The notes below the pieces were generated by a model that saw only the letters and a program-made list of their open reading frames with translations, searched no databases and was not told where the DNA came from. DNA of 64,000 nt from Charina bottae (lineage: Eukaryota > Chordata > Lepidosauria > Squamata > Charinaidae): positions 22,588,001 to 22,652,000 of the forward strand of contig JALMGJ010000012.1 in assembly GCA_023362775.1 (NCBI GenBank). The letters run 5' to 3'. The first letter of the stretch is position 1. Every line of letters begins with the position of its first letter. Below are positions 45,000 through 58,503 of this stretch, in pieces. Both the position numbers and the translations under genes were made by a program.

Positions 45000-45001
<2 letters not shown>
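42824..45001. other. no feature recognised apart from simple repeats
   Basis: AT-rich DNA with (CT)n at 43747-43762, (AAT)n at 43920-43947 and (GAT)n at 44814-44835. The 73- and 72-aa frames near 43.7 and 44.4 kb show no domain. Confidence 0.4.
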
Positions 45002-45036
<35 letters not shown>

Positions 45037-45062
45037 TATTTATTTATTTATTTATTTATTTT
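45002..45062. repeat. (GATA)n-(TTTA)n microsatellite
   Basis: About nine GATA units followed by about six TTTA units. The latter are probably the tail of the adjoining SINE. Confidence 0.92.
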
Positions 45063-45190
45063 CTATCCTGCCTTTATTGTTTTATATATAAATCAAGGCC
45101 GCAAACATACCTGATACTCCTTCCTCCTCCTATTTTCCCCACAACAGCAATGCTGTGAGGTGAGTTGGGCTGAGGGAGAGTGACTATATA
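45063..45190 (-). mobile_element. Sauria-head SINE, tail half
   Basis: TCTATCCTGCCTTTATTG, AAACATACCTGATACTCCTT, CCCACAACAGCAATGCTGTG and GTGAGTTGGGCTGAGG match the AAAT-tailed SINE at 29985. It stops within the GAGAGTGACT block, so it is 5'-truncated. Confidence 0.8.
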
Positions 45191-45743
45191 TGGGGAAAAA
45201 TAAATCCAAAAATGGATTAGGCTAGCACTGTTCACTAACCCAGTCCAAGACATGGATGTGAGCCACTTTAAAATTTAGCAGGCATATTCTATTCCAAGGA
45301 AGATTCTTAAGGTCTTTTGAGTAACTTCATGGGGATCCAACTATTAGAAAAAGTCTGCTGGACAAAAACTTGAAACAAGATTTTACTATTCACCATCATC
45401 ATAGGCTCAAGATAGGATTGATAAAGGATACTCACCTGAGTTTTACTATTTTCATTATGAGTTATGTGTCATCCTATATTCTGTTTTATAGCTTTATCTA
45501 AGATATTATGCTCCTGGACATTATTTCCAATTCCTTTCCAGACTAGTGTGCCCCTGAAGGCTGATTCATATATACAAATTCTTTCTTCAGTTATTTTAAT
45601 GTCTATTATGGTGATTGTGTGTGCATAAGCCAGCCTGATTAATCATCATACTGAGAAGATGATGTCAGCAACAATGCAAGAAGTATCCCATATATTAAGC
45701 TAAGAATTGCCTAGTCGTAAAAGTAACACAGTAATCTTAAAAT

Positions 45744-45845
45744 TTTGAGTAAACTCCGAGAGACAGTGGAGGACAGGAAGGCCTGGCGTGCTATGGTCCA
45801 TGAGGTCACGAAGAGTCGGACACGACTGAACGACTGAACAACAAC
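45744..45845 (+). mobile_element. BovB LINE 3' end, 100-bp insertion
   Basis: Contains GGCCTGGCGTGCTATGGTCC and AGAGTCGGACACGACTGAAC then (ACA)n, the BovB 3' terminus. A perfect 11-bp target duplication AATCTTAAAAT is at 45733-45743 and 45846-45856. It shows the sequence shared by the tails of the SINEs in this window. Confidence 0.88.
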
Positions 45846-45856
45846 AATCTTAAAAT

Positions 45857-46872
45857 CATTAATCCCACTCAATACTCATCTGAGTATATATTGCTCAGGA
45901 TTGTGTTCTTCCTAACAGGCATTCCTATATGAAACTATCCTGAGTGTTTTATATTTTGTAATTCCTATGTACAAGCCTTCTTAAAACAGTTATTTCTTTT
46001 CAGATTCTTTTACTGGGCATATTGGCATACTTTTCCTTTACACAATTGATACCTCATTTCCATTTTAAATAAAGCAAGCTGTTGTCAAGTGAAAGTGAGG
46101 AAAAAAGAACCTAGTATTATCATTTTTGGTATATTCTATCTCAATTAATTGTATTTCTTTGATTCTCTCCCCCCCCTCCACCTTTTCAAGGACCAGTCAG
46201 CCCGTATCTGAAAGTTTGACTATTTTGAAACTCAAAATTAGTAACTCTTGACAAAAGCTAACTATATGTTGATAGTTTTCAAGCATGTGAGCTTCCTACT
46301 GTTTTAAATCCTGCACAACATGCAGTACACAGCTATATCTTCACACATCTATGCTAATTCAAATTTTTCCTACCTACGTTTCACAGCAGGCCAACTGAAT
46401 TTCCAGTCTACTTCACTCCCCTTAGTGCTGGCATCTTCCCCAGTGCTGTTCACATGATAGTAATAGCAGCAGCAGCAGCAGCAGGAGCAATCCTCTATAG
46501 AAGAGGTAGCTTGGTGGCTTTCCAAATGGAAGACTGGCTCTTCGAGGGGCCAGGGAAAACAGCACATAGGACGAACACTGTTTTGGAACCTTTCAAATGG
46601 AAATAAATTTACTCACTCATAGATGATAAGCCTCCCAGGAGCTTTAGTGAATATCGAGACAGAAACCATATTATCCTTTGGTGGAAGGTATGATCATAAT
46701 CAAGAACATGGTCCAGTTGATTTGAACAATAAACAAAGAAGGCCAAAGGAAATACCAACCACTTGAGCATTTAATTTCATAGCTGGAAATGGCTTTCTGT
46801 GGACAGATGTATGTCAGTAGAATGTAACCAGACTTTTTCCAAACTCAAGGAGAAATGAATGGGCTTATTGAC

Positions 46873-46910
<38 letters not shown>

Positions 46911-48726
46911 TAAAAATAAAAATAAAAATAAAAATAAAATAAAAATCTAGAACATATCTTACATGCTTGTGCTATGGAAACAACTGTGCCTTGTTGTACG
47001 GCAACTAATTTTTGAGAAGGATGTACTTTTAATAGAGCAGCAGCTGAAGGGTGAGTAACATTGTTGCCATCTTCTGATTCACTCCCTTGGGACCGAAAAC
47101 AATGCAGGTATTAAGATGTATGAACATCCTCCTCTGGTGTACAACAATTGCAGAGGTACCTGTCAGAGTTTTCTTCTTAGACAACTCATCTGGATTGTCC
47201 TAGTCACCTCTTTATTAAAGAATAGATCTGCTGCAGTAAGCAAGGGAAAAACTGAACAAATCCAGAAAACTAATTCACCACATAAGTACTAGAGTGACGT
47301 TTTTCTGTTTATTAGATATGTGATAATGTACAAAGATAAACATGGGAGTTTGGCAAAGGAAGTATAATTTTGAGAGACAATTTTTAAATCACTTAGTGCT
47401 GGGAAAGGGTTATAGTCTCCCACCCTGAGCAAAATACTGAGAATGGCCTTCAGATGGAGAACTAAATCAGAGAGTAATTCAAATTAGAAACTGTTTAGTC
47501 CAGTAATAAAGATCCAGGACCTTTATGACACAACAAACATACACATATATACATATATATAATTTCAGAGATAACGTAGGAGGGTTTCTTGATAAGACCT
47601 CAAACTTCTCAAAACATCAATGATTTTTTTTTAAGGAACAGCTCTCAAAAAACCTGTAAGTATTTAACACCTGCAAATATAAATTATGTTATTGTGGAGT
47701 CTGAGATAAAAATAAGTGGTGATACGATTCTTTCATATTTGAAATTCCTTTCCACATACAATCCTGCAAGTGTTATTTCTCTTCTGATCCAGTCACAACA
47801 GTAATGTTGTGTCTTTGATCAAAGAGAGTTGTAGAAATATGAACAGATTTCATGAAAGAAATCATTTTGAAGAGCTTTTTAAAAATATTTTTATTTCAGG
47901 CTTTGACACCCCTCCCCAAAGTAGAGGGGAACACTATTGTTTATTTACATTTTCTGAGTATTCTTGCCTCTTATGTTAACCTTCTTTTTCTGTTTCAAGA
48001 CTGCTGTATTAGTGTTGGTATTTAACGTTAGAAAAAGGTTTTGCCAAGTGAGTGACTTTGCTTCAAATAGCAGAACCCATGTTAGAAAATTGCCCTTTGA
48101 CCTCTGGTCTTGTCTGCTTCTATTATATAATGTAAATTGAGAAGGAATATTTCCTTAGTATCCGCAGAATGTGTCACTAGGCTTCTTTGTTGCACATTAT
48201 GGAGGTTTGCAGGAGAAATACTTATGAGAGGTGACATACATGTTGGTTTCCATGTGAGTCAGGATATTGCATTAATGCAATTTTTCACCAGTCTTGTAAA
48301 CCTTCACACTGATCATTAAAAAGGGGCAGGGTTTATCTGGACTGCCATTGTATGTATAGAACTAGAATACTTTAATTCATTTCTCGAATGGTGAGCTAAA
48401 AATGTGTTTTTCTCCCCTTTCCTCCTTATTTTGTCATTTAATTTTATGGAAAAGAGATTGCTTTTAGATTTTCTTCTCGAATGGAGAAAAAATATTGATG
48501 AAATTCTCATAGATGGAGGTGGGATTCTTCCATTTATCTAAATTCTGTGATGGCTGAGGGATGTACGTAGGTTCCTTGTCTTCCACTGTACTATTATCTG
48601 TCAAGTGGTCCACAGTCTCCCTGGCTCTCCACGTGAGTCCTAAGGGAAGATGTGGCATGAGTGAACTCTCTTTGTCAGACTTGAGGAGTAGAAGCAGCCA
48701 GGAAGGTTGCAATAGTGATGGGGAGA
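45857..48726. other. no feature recognised apart from simple repeats
   Basis: AT-rich DNA with (AGC)n at 46465-46483 and (AAT)n-(AAAAT)n at 46873-46947. No frame carries a known domain. Confidence 0.4.
46873..46947. repeat. (AAT)n-(AAAAT)n microsatellite
   Basis: About 12 AAT units are followed by AAAAT-type units. Confidence 0.93.
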
Positions 48727-48728
48727 TA

Positions 48729-50305
<1,577 letters not shown>

Positions 50306-50459
50306 TATGTAAAGAACAACAAAAACCCTCCCACAGCACTTATTGCCATTTTGCAACGAAGTACACTCAAACACTCCACCAAAATTCTAAAGAAATTTAA
50401 CAGCACTAAGAAGGAGGTAGAAATAAAAAGAAAATTTTTGAGAAACTTGAGATTGCATA

Positions 50460-50700
50460 AGAACATAAGCAGTGCTTTGCTGGATCGGACCCCCAGCCCA
50501 TCTACTTCAGCAGTTTGTTCTCATAGCAGCCAACCAATTGCACAAGAAACCCCACTGGTCTCCCCGCAGATGGCCACCAGAAGCATTCACATGGCCATCA
50601 AAACTAATAGCCATTGATTCTCATGACTTCCATGTATTGGTCCAACCCTTTTTTGAAGCTAACCAAGTTGCTAGCCAGCAAAGTTGTGCTGCATTGTGCA
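50460..50700 (+). mobile_element. unclassified reptile interspersed repeat
   Basis: AAGAACATAAGCAGTGCTTT, GCTGGATCGGACCCCCAGCC, TGTTCTCATAGCAGCCAACC and a GGTCCAACCCTTTTTTGAAG block match a common sauropsid repeat that I recognise but cannot assign firmly (possibly a CR1-like 3' region). Confidence 0.45.
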
Positions 50701-52609
50701 TTGTGTAGATTTTGACACTACTGTATATCAGTTTCACCAGTAGACTGAACAAGCAGTTGGTTCCCAGGTTAATTTGCTCTGATGAGAATAAAATATTCTA
50801 TATGTCCCTCCACAGTGTCTTAAAATAGAATAAGGAAGGATTTTAAATTAGAAGAACTGATGACACTGCAGGATTGAAACTGTGTATATAGTTTATCATC
50901 ACAATTTCTGATATTTAGGTAACCTCCATGCAAATTCAAATTATTTTGCCTACATTTTGGTCTCCTTTCAAATTAGTCTTCACCCTTGTTTCCTCACTTA
51001 TTTTACCTCCTCTTGGAAGTACTCATCCTTCAATAAAAAATCCAGACTTTCAACATGGTACCAAACACATCCAGCCCTCCAAAAAGTAAAATATTGTTTT
51101 AATTCTTTTTAAAAGTGTAGTAAAGTTTAGTAAAGGTGCCTAGTATTATTTTCATCTGCATGTAAACCCATTCCATTGGTTACAAAATAATCTTTCCATC
51201 CACTATTTCCATTGTATTAATTACTCATCCAGTTTTGAAATAATTTTGAGAACAGCATTTATGTCTTTATACTTTTCTATACTGGTGTATTAGTTATTGA
51301 ACTGTAGATGAGATAAAGAATTTAACAGTTTTAAAATAATAGAAATGATATGTTCCTCTGTGATGAAGGAATTAGATAATCTTATGTGTTTGCTTAGGGG
51401 AGCCTGTATCTTGAGACTTTTATAGCATAATATTAAAGCCCTGAGATGTCTTATTATGCCAATACCCAGAAGATTGCTTTAATGAGAAGTAAAGGGTCTT
51501 TTTCCAATTACAAGGGAATAACTGTATTAAGTTTCTGTGTTATGTCAACCTGCTTTGATTTGATTACTGCAAAAGAAATGGATTTATCTGTCAGTGTTAC
51601 TTAATTAAGCCTTCTCATTGATGCTTTGCAGACTAATATAGTGTGGTTTGCACATTTAAGTCTAAATACAAAGAAAATTGGCTGAAAGCTTAGGCACGAG
51701 CTATGAAGATAACATACAGGACTGATTGCTTGCCATTTTTCAGATCAGTAGGTAAATTATAATATGCTAGAAGGACTCAAATATTGTAAAACTACAGTTA
51801 AAACCGCTTGAGAGCAAAAAAAATTCAGTTGTGTCATGATAAAGGTTTGTTCTTATTGCCATTCCTAAACTTTCCCCAACACTTTATGTCAGGTAACAGA
51901 AATTTAACCTGCCTGAAAATATGTTGATACAAAAGCCCTGCTTCACAAAATGCACTTGATTTAGCAAACATCGAAGGAATTCAACACTCCTGATCAGAAT
52001 GCTGAATTATTGACATGTTCATAGAGACTTATTTCTGCACTTCTTTCACCATTCAGAGCAAGATATTTTCTCCACACCCATCTTAAATTAAATAGAAGAA
52101 CACTAAGGTTTTCTATGTTACAGAGCAAATGGCTTGATTCTTAAGTGATCCGCTGGGTAGGAAGTATCAGATGGAATAATTTAAAGAAATCTTCAAATAA
52201 TAGTTGAATTGTGAGAATTGGATATTTTTATGAAGATTTCACCTGTCTGGTATGAACCCCATTATTTTATTATAATTTTAAATTATATTAACATTTTGCA
52301 ACCTATCAATCTCAAGTTGAGGTTTGCTGTCTAAACTGGAGACTAAAATGTGGGATTTTCATTAGCATCAGTTATTGAAACAATATTGCTGTGTTGATCA
52401 GAAGACAATTCCTTCCCTTCATTTTTACCCCCAAAACATGTTGTTTCTCCCACTGCATGGTAGGGTCAGCTCTTCAGCATAAAAAACATGTTAATCAAGG
52501 AGGGTCAGAAAACAGTTGGTAAACCACTGAAGGATCACTTACCAATTTCTCATGACTGTATTTTCCAATTGTTGGAAAAATATAAGTGTACCTTGCCATA
52601 ATTTAGAAA
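50701..52609. other. repeat-poor stretch
   Basis: No transposon or gene recognised. Contains several TAATTA-type homeodomain-like motifs (for example TTACTTAATTAAGCC near 51600). It could be conserved non-coding DNA, but that cannot be judged here. Confidence 0.35.
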
Positions 52610-52617
52610 GACTAGAT

Positions 52618-52878
52618 CAGAGCTTTCCAAACTGTGTGTCGCGACACAAAAGTGTGTCGCCACACACAGTCTGGTGTGTCGCCACACAACCCGGAAGCGC
52701 TGATCATCATCAGCGCTTCCGGGTTTTCCCGCGGTGACACACCAACTGCAGCGCGCAAAACCCGAAAGCGCAGCAGTGCTTCCGGGTTTTTGCGCGCTGC
52801 CGCACTTCCGAGTTTTCCTGCGGCGACACACCAACGCCGGTTGGTGTGTCGCCACGGGAAAAACTTTGGAAAGCCCTG
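52618..52878. mobile_element. hAT-type MITE, CTTTCCAAA family, subfamily C
   Basis: Starts CAGAGCTTTCCAAACTGTG and ends AACTTTGGAAAGCCCTG. Target duplication GACTAGAT (52610-52617) against GAGTAGAT (52879-52886). The inside has repeated GTGTGTCGCCACAC blocks and an inverted pair ACCCGGAAGCGCTGAT / ATCAGCGCTTCCGGGT. Confidence 0.9.
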
Positions 52879-52886
52879 GAGTAGAT

Positions 52887-53267
52887 TAAGACAAGGTAAA
52901 GTAAATGCTTCTTTAATCATACTTATGGTATTATGGTGGTCTCCAAAAAATTTTGGGCTGGAGAGCACATTGAGAATGTTGAGATCGTACTGTAGGCATT
53001 GTCACGAAATGGCTTCATGGGGTTGCATAACTAAGTACAAAGCACTGTTAAGACAATTCTATCTCCTGCTTCAGAATGTTGCATAGTACTCATGCTCATC
53101 TTTGTGGATATGTAGGGCAGGTGGGCACATTTCTAAGCAATCCACTGTTTGCCTCCAATCACTATGAACTTGTGAAATTCATTTGAACCTCCTTGGAAAT
53201 AAAGATGGAGATTGGTGCTTTGCTTTGCAGTATGCTAACATCCCCTTTTGTTTAAAAATAATTACAC
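52887..53267. other. no feature recognised
   Basis: Nothing supported. Confidence 0.4.
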
Positions 53268-53945
53268 ACATATACCTTGGTGTTCCCCTTTGAGGTAAGC
53301 AATGTTATACTTCCTAAGTGCATAAAGGAAGTAAGAAATATTAAGCAGGAAAGGAAAGGAAAGGAAAGGAAAGGAAAGGAAAGGAAAGGAAAGGAAAGGG
53401 AAAGGAAAGGAAAGGAAAGGAAAGGAAAGGAAAGGAAAGGAAAGGAAAGGAAGCTATTTCTGGTTTACACCAATAGTATGCCTCTCCTTGTCTTTCTAAC
53501 CTTGCAAACCATCCTTGCTTTCACTACATCCATATACATCACACATCCTGGTCTTATTCCCTGCTCATTGTTAATCCTTTTACTTAGTATTCCAGTTATT
53601 CTCTCATTGCTTTACATCCACCACAATACCTCTCTTCAGCAACCAACTTTCCATAATTCAAGCCTTTTCATTTTATCATACACTTTTTCTAAGTGAACAA
53701 ACTACAATAAACTTTATGACATTCATACACCTCTCAATGAACTGTTGAAGAGCAAAATCAGCTCAGCACATCTCCTTCCTGGCATAAAACCACACTGCAT
53801 TTCCTAAATTTTGCTCATTATCGCCTCTCATACATTTTGATCAGAATTCTTCCAAGCACTTTCCTAGGCACTCTTAAGTTATCTCCCCTGTAATTAACAT
53901 CCTTTCTCTCTGTGACAGAATTCCTTATGTCACTTTTGAATTAAG
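53268..53945 (-). pseudogene. decayed LINE fragment with RT motifs
   Basis: Minus-strand translation of 53780-53940 gives NYRGDNLRVPRKVLGRILIK in one frame and MQCGFMPGRRCAELILLFNS in another. These are the NYRGISLL--PGKV and QCGFRPGR-C blocks of a LINE reverse transcriptase, separated by a frameshift. The 3' part (53268-53560) matches 59803-60015, so both are copies of one family. An (AAAGG)n array has expanded inside its 3' region. Clade not determined. Confidence 0.55.
53349..53453. repeat. (AAAGG)n microsatellite
   Basis: About 20 units with a single extra G near 53400. The lysine/glycine-rich frame across it is not a gene. Confidence 0.97.
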
Positions 53946-55073
53946 ATAAAAAACAGGTATAGTTGTTTTCTGTGTCTTGAAAGTAATGTGTAGTTTGAAA
54001 ATAGGAATGATAGTTGCATTTCCAGTTTTCCTTTTAAGGGTCTTTCAAAACAGTCTGTGGTACACAATCAGTTCTAGAAGTCTCAATCCCTTCCTTCTAA
54101 ATTTGGGTAAGAATTCATGCTGAGTATTAACACTCATTCCCCCACCAAAAAAAAAAAAACTAGTCTGATTTGGCATTCCACTTAGATTTATGCAGTTAGA
54201 ACACTGAACCTTTAGGAATCAGTTGGAACTGCTCAGATGTACACTATAGCAGGATAAGAGTAATGGTAAAGCAGGTGCATTTTTTCAGGTATAAATTATA
54301 GGTTTTCAAGCTGATGGTCTCAAGTGAAGGGTGAAATCAATGTGACACAGTATTTGGAGGCGTATGTGAGTTGGGTTATAGCATGTTTTTACCATTTTCT
54401 GAAAAACAACACTAATATTACAGGCATAGGTATCTATTCTCTCTTATATTTAAGTAGCATATATTGTTATAATTTAACCTTGAGTTTTTATACGTAGGCA
54501 TTAGTGTAGTGAAGTTTATATTGGGGATGGAATGTTCAAGTTTTTGGCTAGAACTTCTACATGCCTTCTACACACCCAAGCATTCAGAACTACCATTAAA
54601 TGTACCCTGAATTGAAAGGTTTCACCTGCATGAAAATAGTTATCTCCCAATATTAGGTTGGTTTCGAGCCGTAACAGAAATGCATTGTGCTAAGTTAACA
54701 GACTATTTCTTATAAAATGTATTTATAATTAGGGTATGAAAATGTATATTTGATGCCAGAATATTTCTAGTTACATTGGATAAAAGGGAATGAATAAGTG
54801 TGATTTTTATGGATTTGCAAATATAATAGAAGTTACTGAACTAGAACTCTCAAAACTCCCTCATCTGTAGTATAGGGAATATCTGTGAACAACATTTGAA
54901 ATGGTCCACTTTGATTAAACTAGTTAAATGTTAATCAAAACATTTCACAAATGTTTGAACTCTTCACAGTGTGGCTTTTATTGCTGTTTTCAAATTTTCA
55001 TTCATTTAGTACAGAATCCATAGTGATGTAATGTTTATATTATAAACTCCATTTATGGATGCTTATGAGTTAT
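53946..55073. other. no feature recognised
   Basis: AT-rich DNA with an A13 run near 54149. Nothing else supported. Confidence 0.4.
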
Positions 55074-55133
55074 ATGCATTAATCATTGGCGATCACTCGT
55101 AGCCGAGTAAGATTGTCTTCCAAAGGTAAAATT

Positions 55134-56548
55134 TTAACGGTGAATCCGTAAGTGGCTATAAAGGCCAATTCTGGATCCGCACAACCTCCCACAATGAGGG
55201 CATAGGTTTCCGGGTGGGAGACGGTCATGATGAGGGTTTGCCTGACGTGCCTTCCTTTTAGCTCTTTTCTCCCTTTCGCCCTGTACTCGTGCTTCTTCAA
55301 AGTCCATAGCGCCATTAATAAAGGCTGACCTCCAATTGAAACGCTCATGAGTTAGGGCTTCCCAGTTCTCAATGCTGATATTACATTTTTTAAAATTAGC
55401 TTTGAGAGTATCTTTGAATCTCTTTTGCTGTCCACCAATATTCCGTTTTCCATTCTTAAGTTGGGAGTAAAGTAGCTGCTTTGGAAGACGATGGTCAGGC
55501 ATTCGAAGAACATGACCGGTCCAGCGAAGTTGATGTTGGATGATCATTGTTTCAATGCTGGTGGTTTTCGCTTCTTCTAATACACTAACATTAGTCCGCC
55601 TATCTTCCCAAGTAATTTGCAGAGTTTTTCGGAGGCAGCGTTGATGGAATCTTTCAAGAAGTTGGAGGTGGCGTTTGTAGAGGGTCCATGTTTCACAGGC
55701 GTACAGAAGGGTTGGTAGTACAATGGCTTTGTAAACAAGCATTTTGGTCTCCCTGCGAATGTCCCAATCCTCAAACACTCTACGCTTCATTCGGGAGAAA
55801 GCTACACTCGCAGAGCTCAGGCGATGCTGAATTTCAGCGTCGATGTCGGCTTTTGTAGATAGATGGCTGCCGAGATAAGAAAAGTGATCGACATTTTCTA
55901 GTGACACACCTTTAAGCTGGATTGATGGCGCTGCAGAGGGATTGGTTCGAACTTGCTGGTAAAGCACTTTGATTTTTTTAATGTTAATCGAGAGGCCGAG
56001 TTTTTCATATGCTTCTGCAAAGATGTTTAGGATAGTTTGAAGATCTTCCTCGGAGTGTGCACAGACTACGTTATCATCAGCATATTGAAGTTCTATAACA
56101 GAAGTTGCAATTACCTTATTTTTTGCTTTCAGCCTACTAAGATTAAAAAGCTTTCCATCTGTTCGATATATAATTTCTACACCAGTAGGAAGTTTCTCTT
56201 CAACAAGGTGCATAATCATAGCGATGAAGATGGCGAATAAGGTTGGAGCAATAACACATCCCTGTTTAACGCTGGATTCCACTTTAAATGGGTCGCTTTG
56301 AGAGCCATTGTTATTCAGGATTGTTGCCATCATGTTGTCATGGAGTAACCGCAAGATGTTCACAAATTTATCAGGGCATCCGATTTTCAGAAGGATGGTC
56401 CAGAGAGCAGTACGATTTACAGTATCAAAAGCTTTAGTCACATCAATAAACGCCATGTACAGAGGGCGGTTTTGCTCCTTGCATTTTTCTTGAAGCTGTC
56501 GTGCAGTGAAGATCATATCCACTGTTCCCCTGGAAGGGCGGAAGCGTA
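55134..56548 (-). pseudogene. LINE ORF, RT catalytic domain and C-terminal zinc knuckle
   Basis: Reading resumes at FRPSRGTVDMIFTARQLQEK (RT motif 3 region). Then come YMAFIDVTKAFDTVN (first catalytic Asp), SSVKQGCVIAPTLFAIF, ELQYADDNVV (the YADD site), GLSINIKKIKVL and YLGSHLSTKADIDAEIQHRL. A thumb follows with LLYACETWTLYKRH and LRWTGHVLRMPDHRLPKQLL. The end has CPHCGRLCGSRIGLYSHLRI and a final His, a CCHH-type knuckle. All catalytic aspartates are intact. The frame is open to its stop at 55134-55136. Confidence 0.92.
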
Positions 56549-56656
56549 GAGTGTTTGAGGATCAGGACATTCACAGGGAGACCAAAATGCTTGTTTACAA
56601 AGCCATTGTACTACCAACCCTTCTGTACGCCTGTGAAACATGGACCCTCTACAGGG
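56549..56656 (+). repeat. inverted self-fragment inside the LINE
   Basis: Reads on the plus strand as RVFEDQDIHRETKMLVYKAI followed by the VLPTLLYACETWTLY block. It is an inverted copy of the LINE's own minus-strand segment at about 55680-55790 (RVFEDWDIRRETKMLVYKAI). It replaces the few codons expected between SEDILP and FRPSRGT and so disrupts the RT. Confidence 0.88.
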
Positions 56657-57642
56657 AGGATGTCTTCTGATACATATAGGAGACGGTTTGCGATGATCTT
56701 TGCCAGGATTTTGCCTGCTGTGGCTAGAAGGGAGATGCCTCGATAGTTTCCACAGTCTGTTCTATCACCCTTTTTAAAGAGAGTGATAATTATGGCATCC
56801 CTAAAGTCTGCTGGAATCTCCTCCCTCATCCAGATTTTTTCGATGAGCTTATGAAGTTGTTGTATAAGTTCAGGCCCACCTTCTTTAAAGACTTCAGCAG
56901 GAATCCCATCAGGTCCACTAGCTTCGTTATTTTTCATTTGTTTAGTGGCTTTACTGACTTCCTCCAAACTAGGGGGTACTGCAAGCTCATTTCTTATTTG
57001 TTTTTGCGGGATTTGCAAGAAGACTTCATCAGCCACAGTAGAGTGACGATTAAGGAGATTGTAGTAATGCTCTTTCCAGCGCAGTGCAATAGACTCTTTG
57101 TCCTTTAGAAGTTTAGCACCATCTACTGAGCGTAAGGGATTTGTACCATGGTTTGTTGGTCCATAGATGGCCTTTATGGCATTAAAAAAGCCCCGTGCAT
57201 CATGAGCATCTGCAAAATGTTGGGTTTCTTGGGCTTTTTTTGTCCACCATATGTTCTTAAGTTCTCTAGTTCTTCTTTGGACTTCTGCCTTTGCACTGGC
57301 ATAGATTTTTTTCTTAATGGCACAGTTAATATCTTTTTGCCATATCTGGAAGGCTTTCCTTTTCTTGTCAATAATATGTTCAATCTCACTATCGTTCTCA
57401 TCAAACCAGTCCTGATGTCTCTTAGTCTGGTATCCGATAGTTTGTTCACAGGCTGAAATAATAGAAGTCTTCAATTTAATCCAGTGTTCCTCAACATTTT
57501 CAGGAAGTTCCATAGGCAGATGTTCCTTGAGAGTTGATTGAAAGCAAGCTCGTTTAATAGGATCTTGAAGGGCCAGTGTATTCATTTTACGCCTTGGTTT
57601 TCTTCCTTGGAGCCTACGATGAGGGACAATCTTTATGGCCAT
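56611..57642 (-). pseudogene. LINE ORF, linker and start of RT domain
   Basis: Continues the endonuclease frame downstream of the TGA. The linker leads into LEEVSKATKQMKNNEASGPD and GIPAEVFKEGG (RT motif 0/1), FRDAIIITLFKKGDRTDCGN with YRGISLLATAGKILAKIIAN (RT motif 2), ending at YVSEDILP. After this the frame runs into an inverted foreign segment (VEGPCFTGVQKGW), so the last residues do not belong to the RT. Confidence 0.88.
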
Positions 57643-57648
57643 CGTGGA

Positions 57649-58503
57649 TCAAATTAATCGATGGTCTGTCCAGCAGTCATCGGCGCTCGTCATGGCTCTG
57701 GTGAGAAGTACATCACGGCGATCTCTAGCACGGACAATTACATAATCTAAAAGATGCCAGTGCTTCGACCGTGGGTGCTTCCATGATGTTTTAAATTTAT
57801 TTTTCTGGCGAAAGAGTGTGTTAGTAATGACAAGGTTATGCTCTGCACATTTAGTCAGAAGTAAGATTCCATTCGTGTTGCTGTTGTCAACTCCTTCTTT
57901 CCCAATGATCCCTGGCCACAAATCAAAGTCACGCCCAACTCTTGCATTGAAATCGCCCAGGAGGATAATTTTATCCTCCTTTGGTATCTCTGATAAGATG
58001 GTGTCCAGCTGGGTATAAAATTTTTCCTTGATATCCTCATCTGCATCTAGTGTTGGTGGGTAAGCACTTAGGATAGTTGCCTGTTGGTTTTTGGCGAGTT
58101 TTATTCGGAGAGTTGAGAGTCGTTCGTTAATCCCAGTGGGAACTTCTGACAAGAGCTCCACAATGTCGTTTTTGATAGCAAAGCCTACTCCATGTATTTG
58201 TCGTTCTTGTTCAGGCAGTCCTTTCCAAAAGAAGGTATAACCTCCTTTTTCTTCCTTCAACTGTCCTCCTCCTGCTCTTCGAGTTTCTTGGAGTGCTGCT
58301 ATATCAATATTAAAACGTCTCAGCTCCCTTGCAATAATGGCAGTCCTACGTTCAGGTCGTTCACTATCCATATTGTCTTGCAGTGTCCATATATTCCATG
58401 TTCCAAAATTCATGTGTTTTTTACGGCCGCTAGATGGTGACCCCACTGGTCGCGGTAATCCAGTCAGGGAGAAAATGAGGCAGACTATGTTTAGGACCAG
58501 CAC
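57649..58503 (-). pseudogene. LINE ORF, apurinic/apyrimidinic endonuclease domain
   Basis: This domain nicks target DNA to prime reverse transcription. Key blocks in order are MNFGTWNIWTLQDN (start of the nuclease fold), IAALQETRRAG (catalytic Glu), GVGFAIKNDIV, IILLGDFNARVGRD (GDFN with catalytic Asp/Asn), HPRSKHWHLLDYVIVR and DDCWTDHRLI (catalytic His). An in-frame TGA at 57649-57651 ends the frame right after TDHRLI. The same frame continues seven bases later as STMAIKIVPHRRL, so this is a point stop, probably from a CGA codon, not a real gene end. Confidence 0.9.

Noticed and set aside
53277..53696. 139-residue frame with a Lys/Gly/Glu-rich start
   Set aside because: Translation of the (AAAGG)n microsatellite plus chance downstream sequence.
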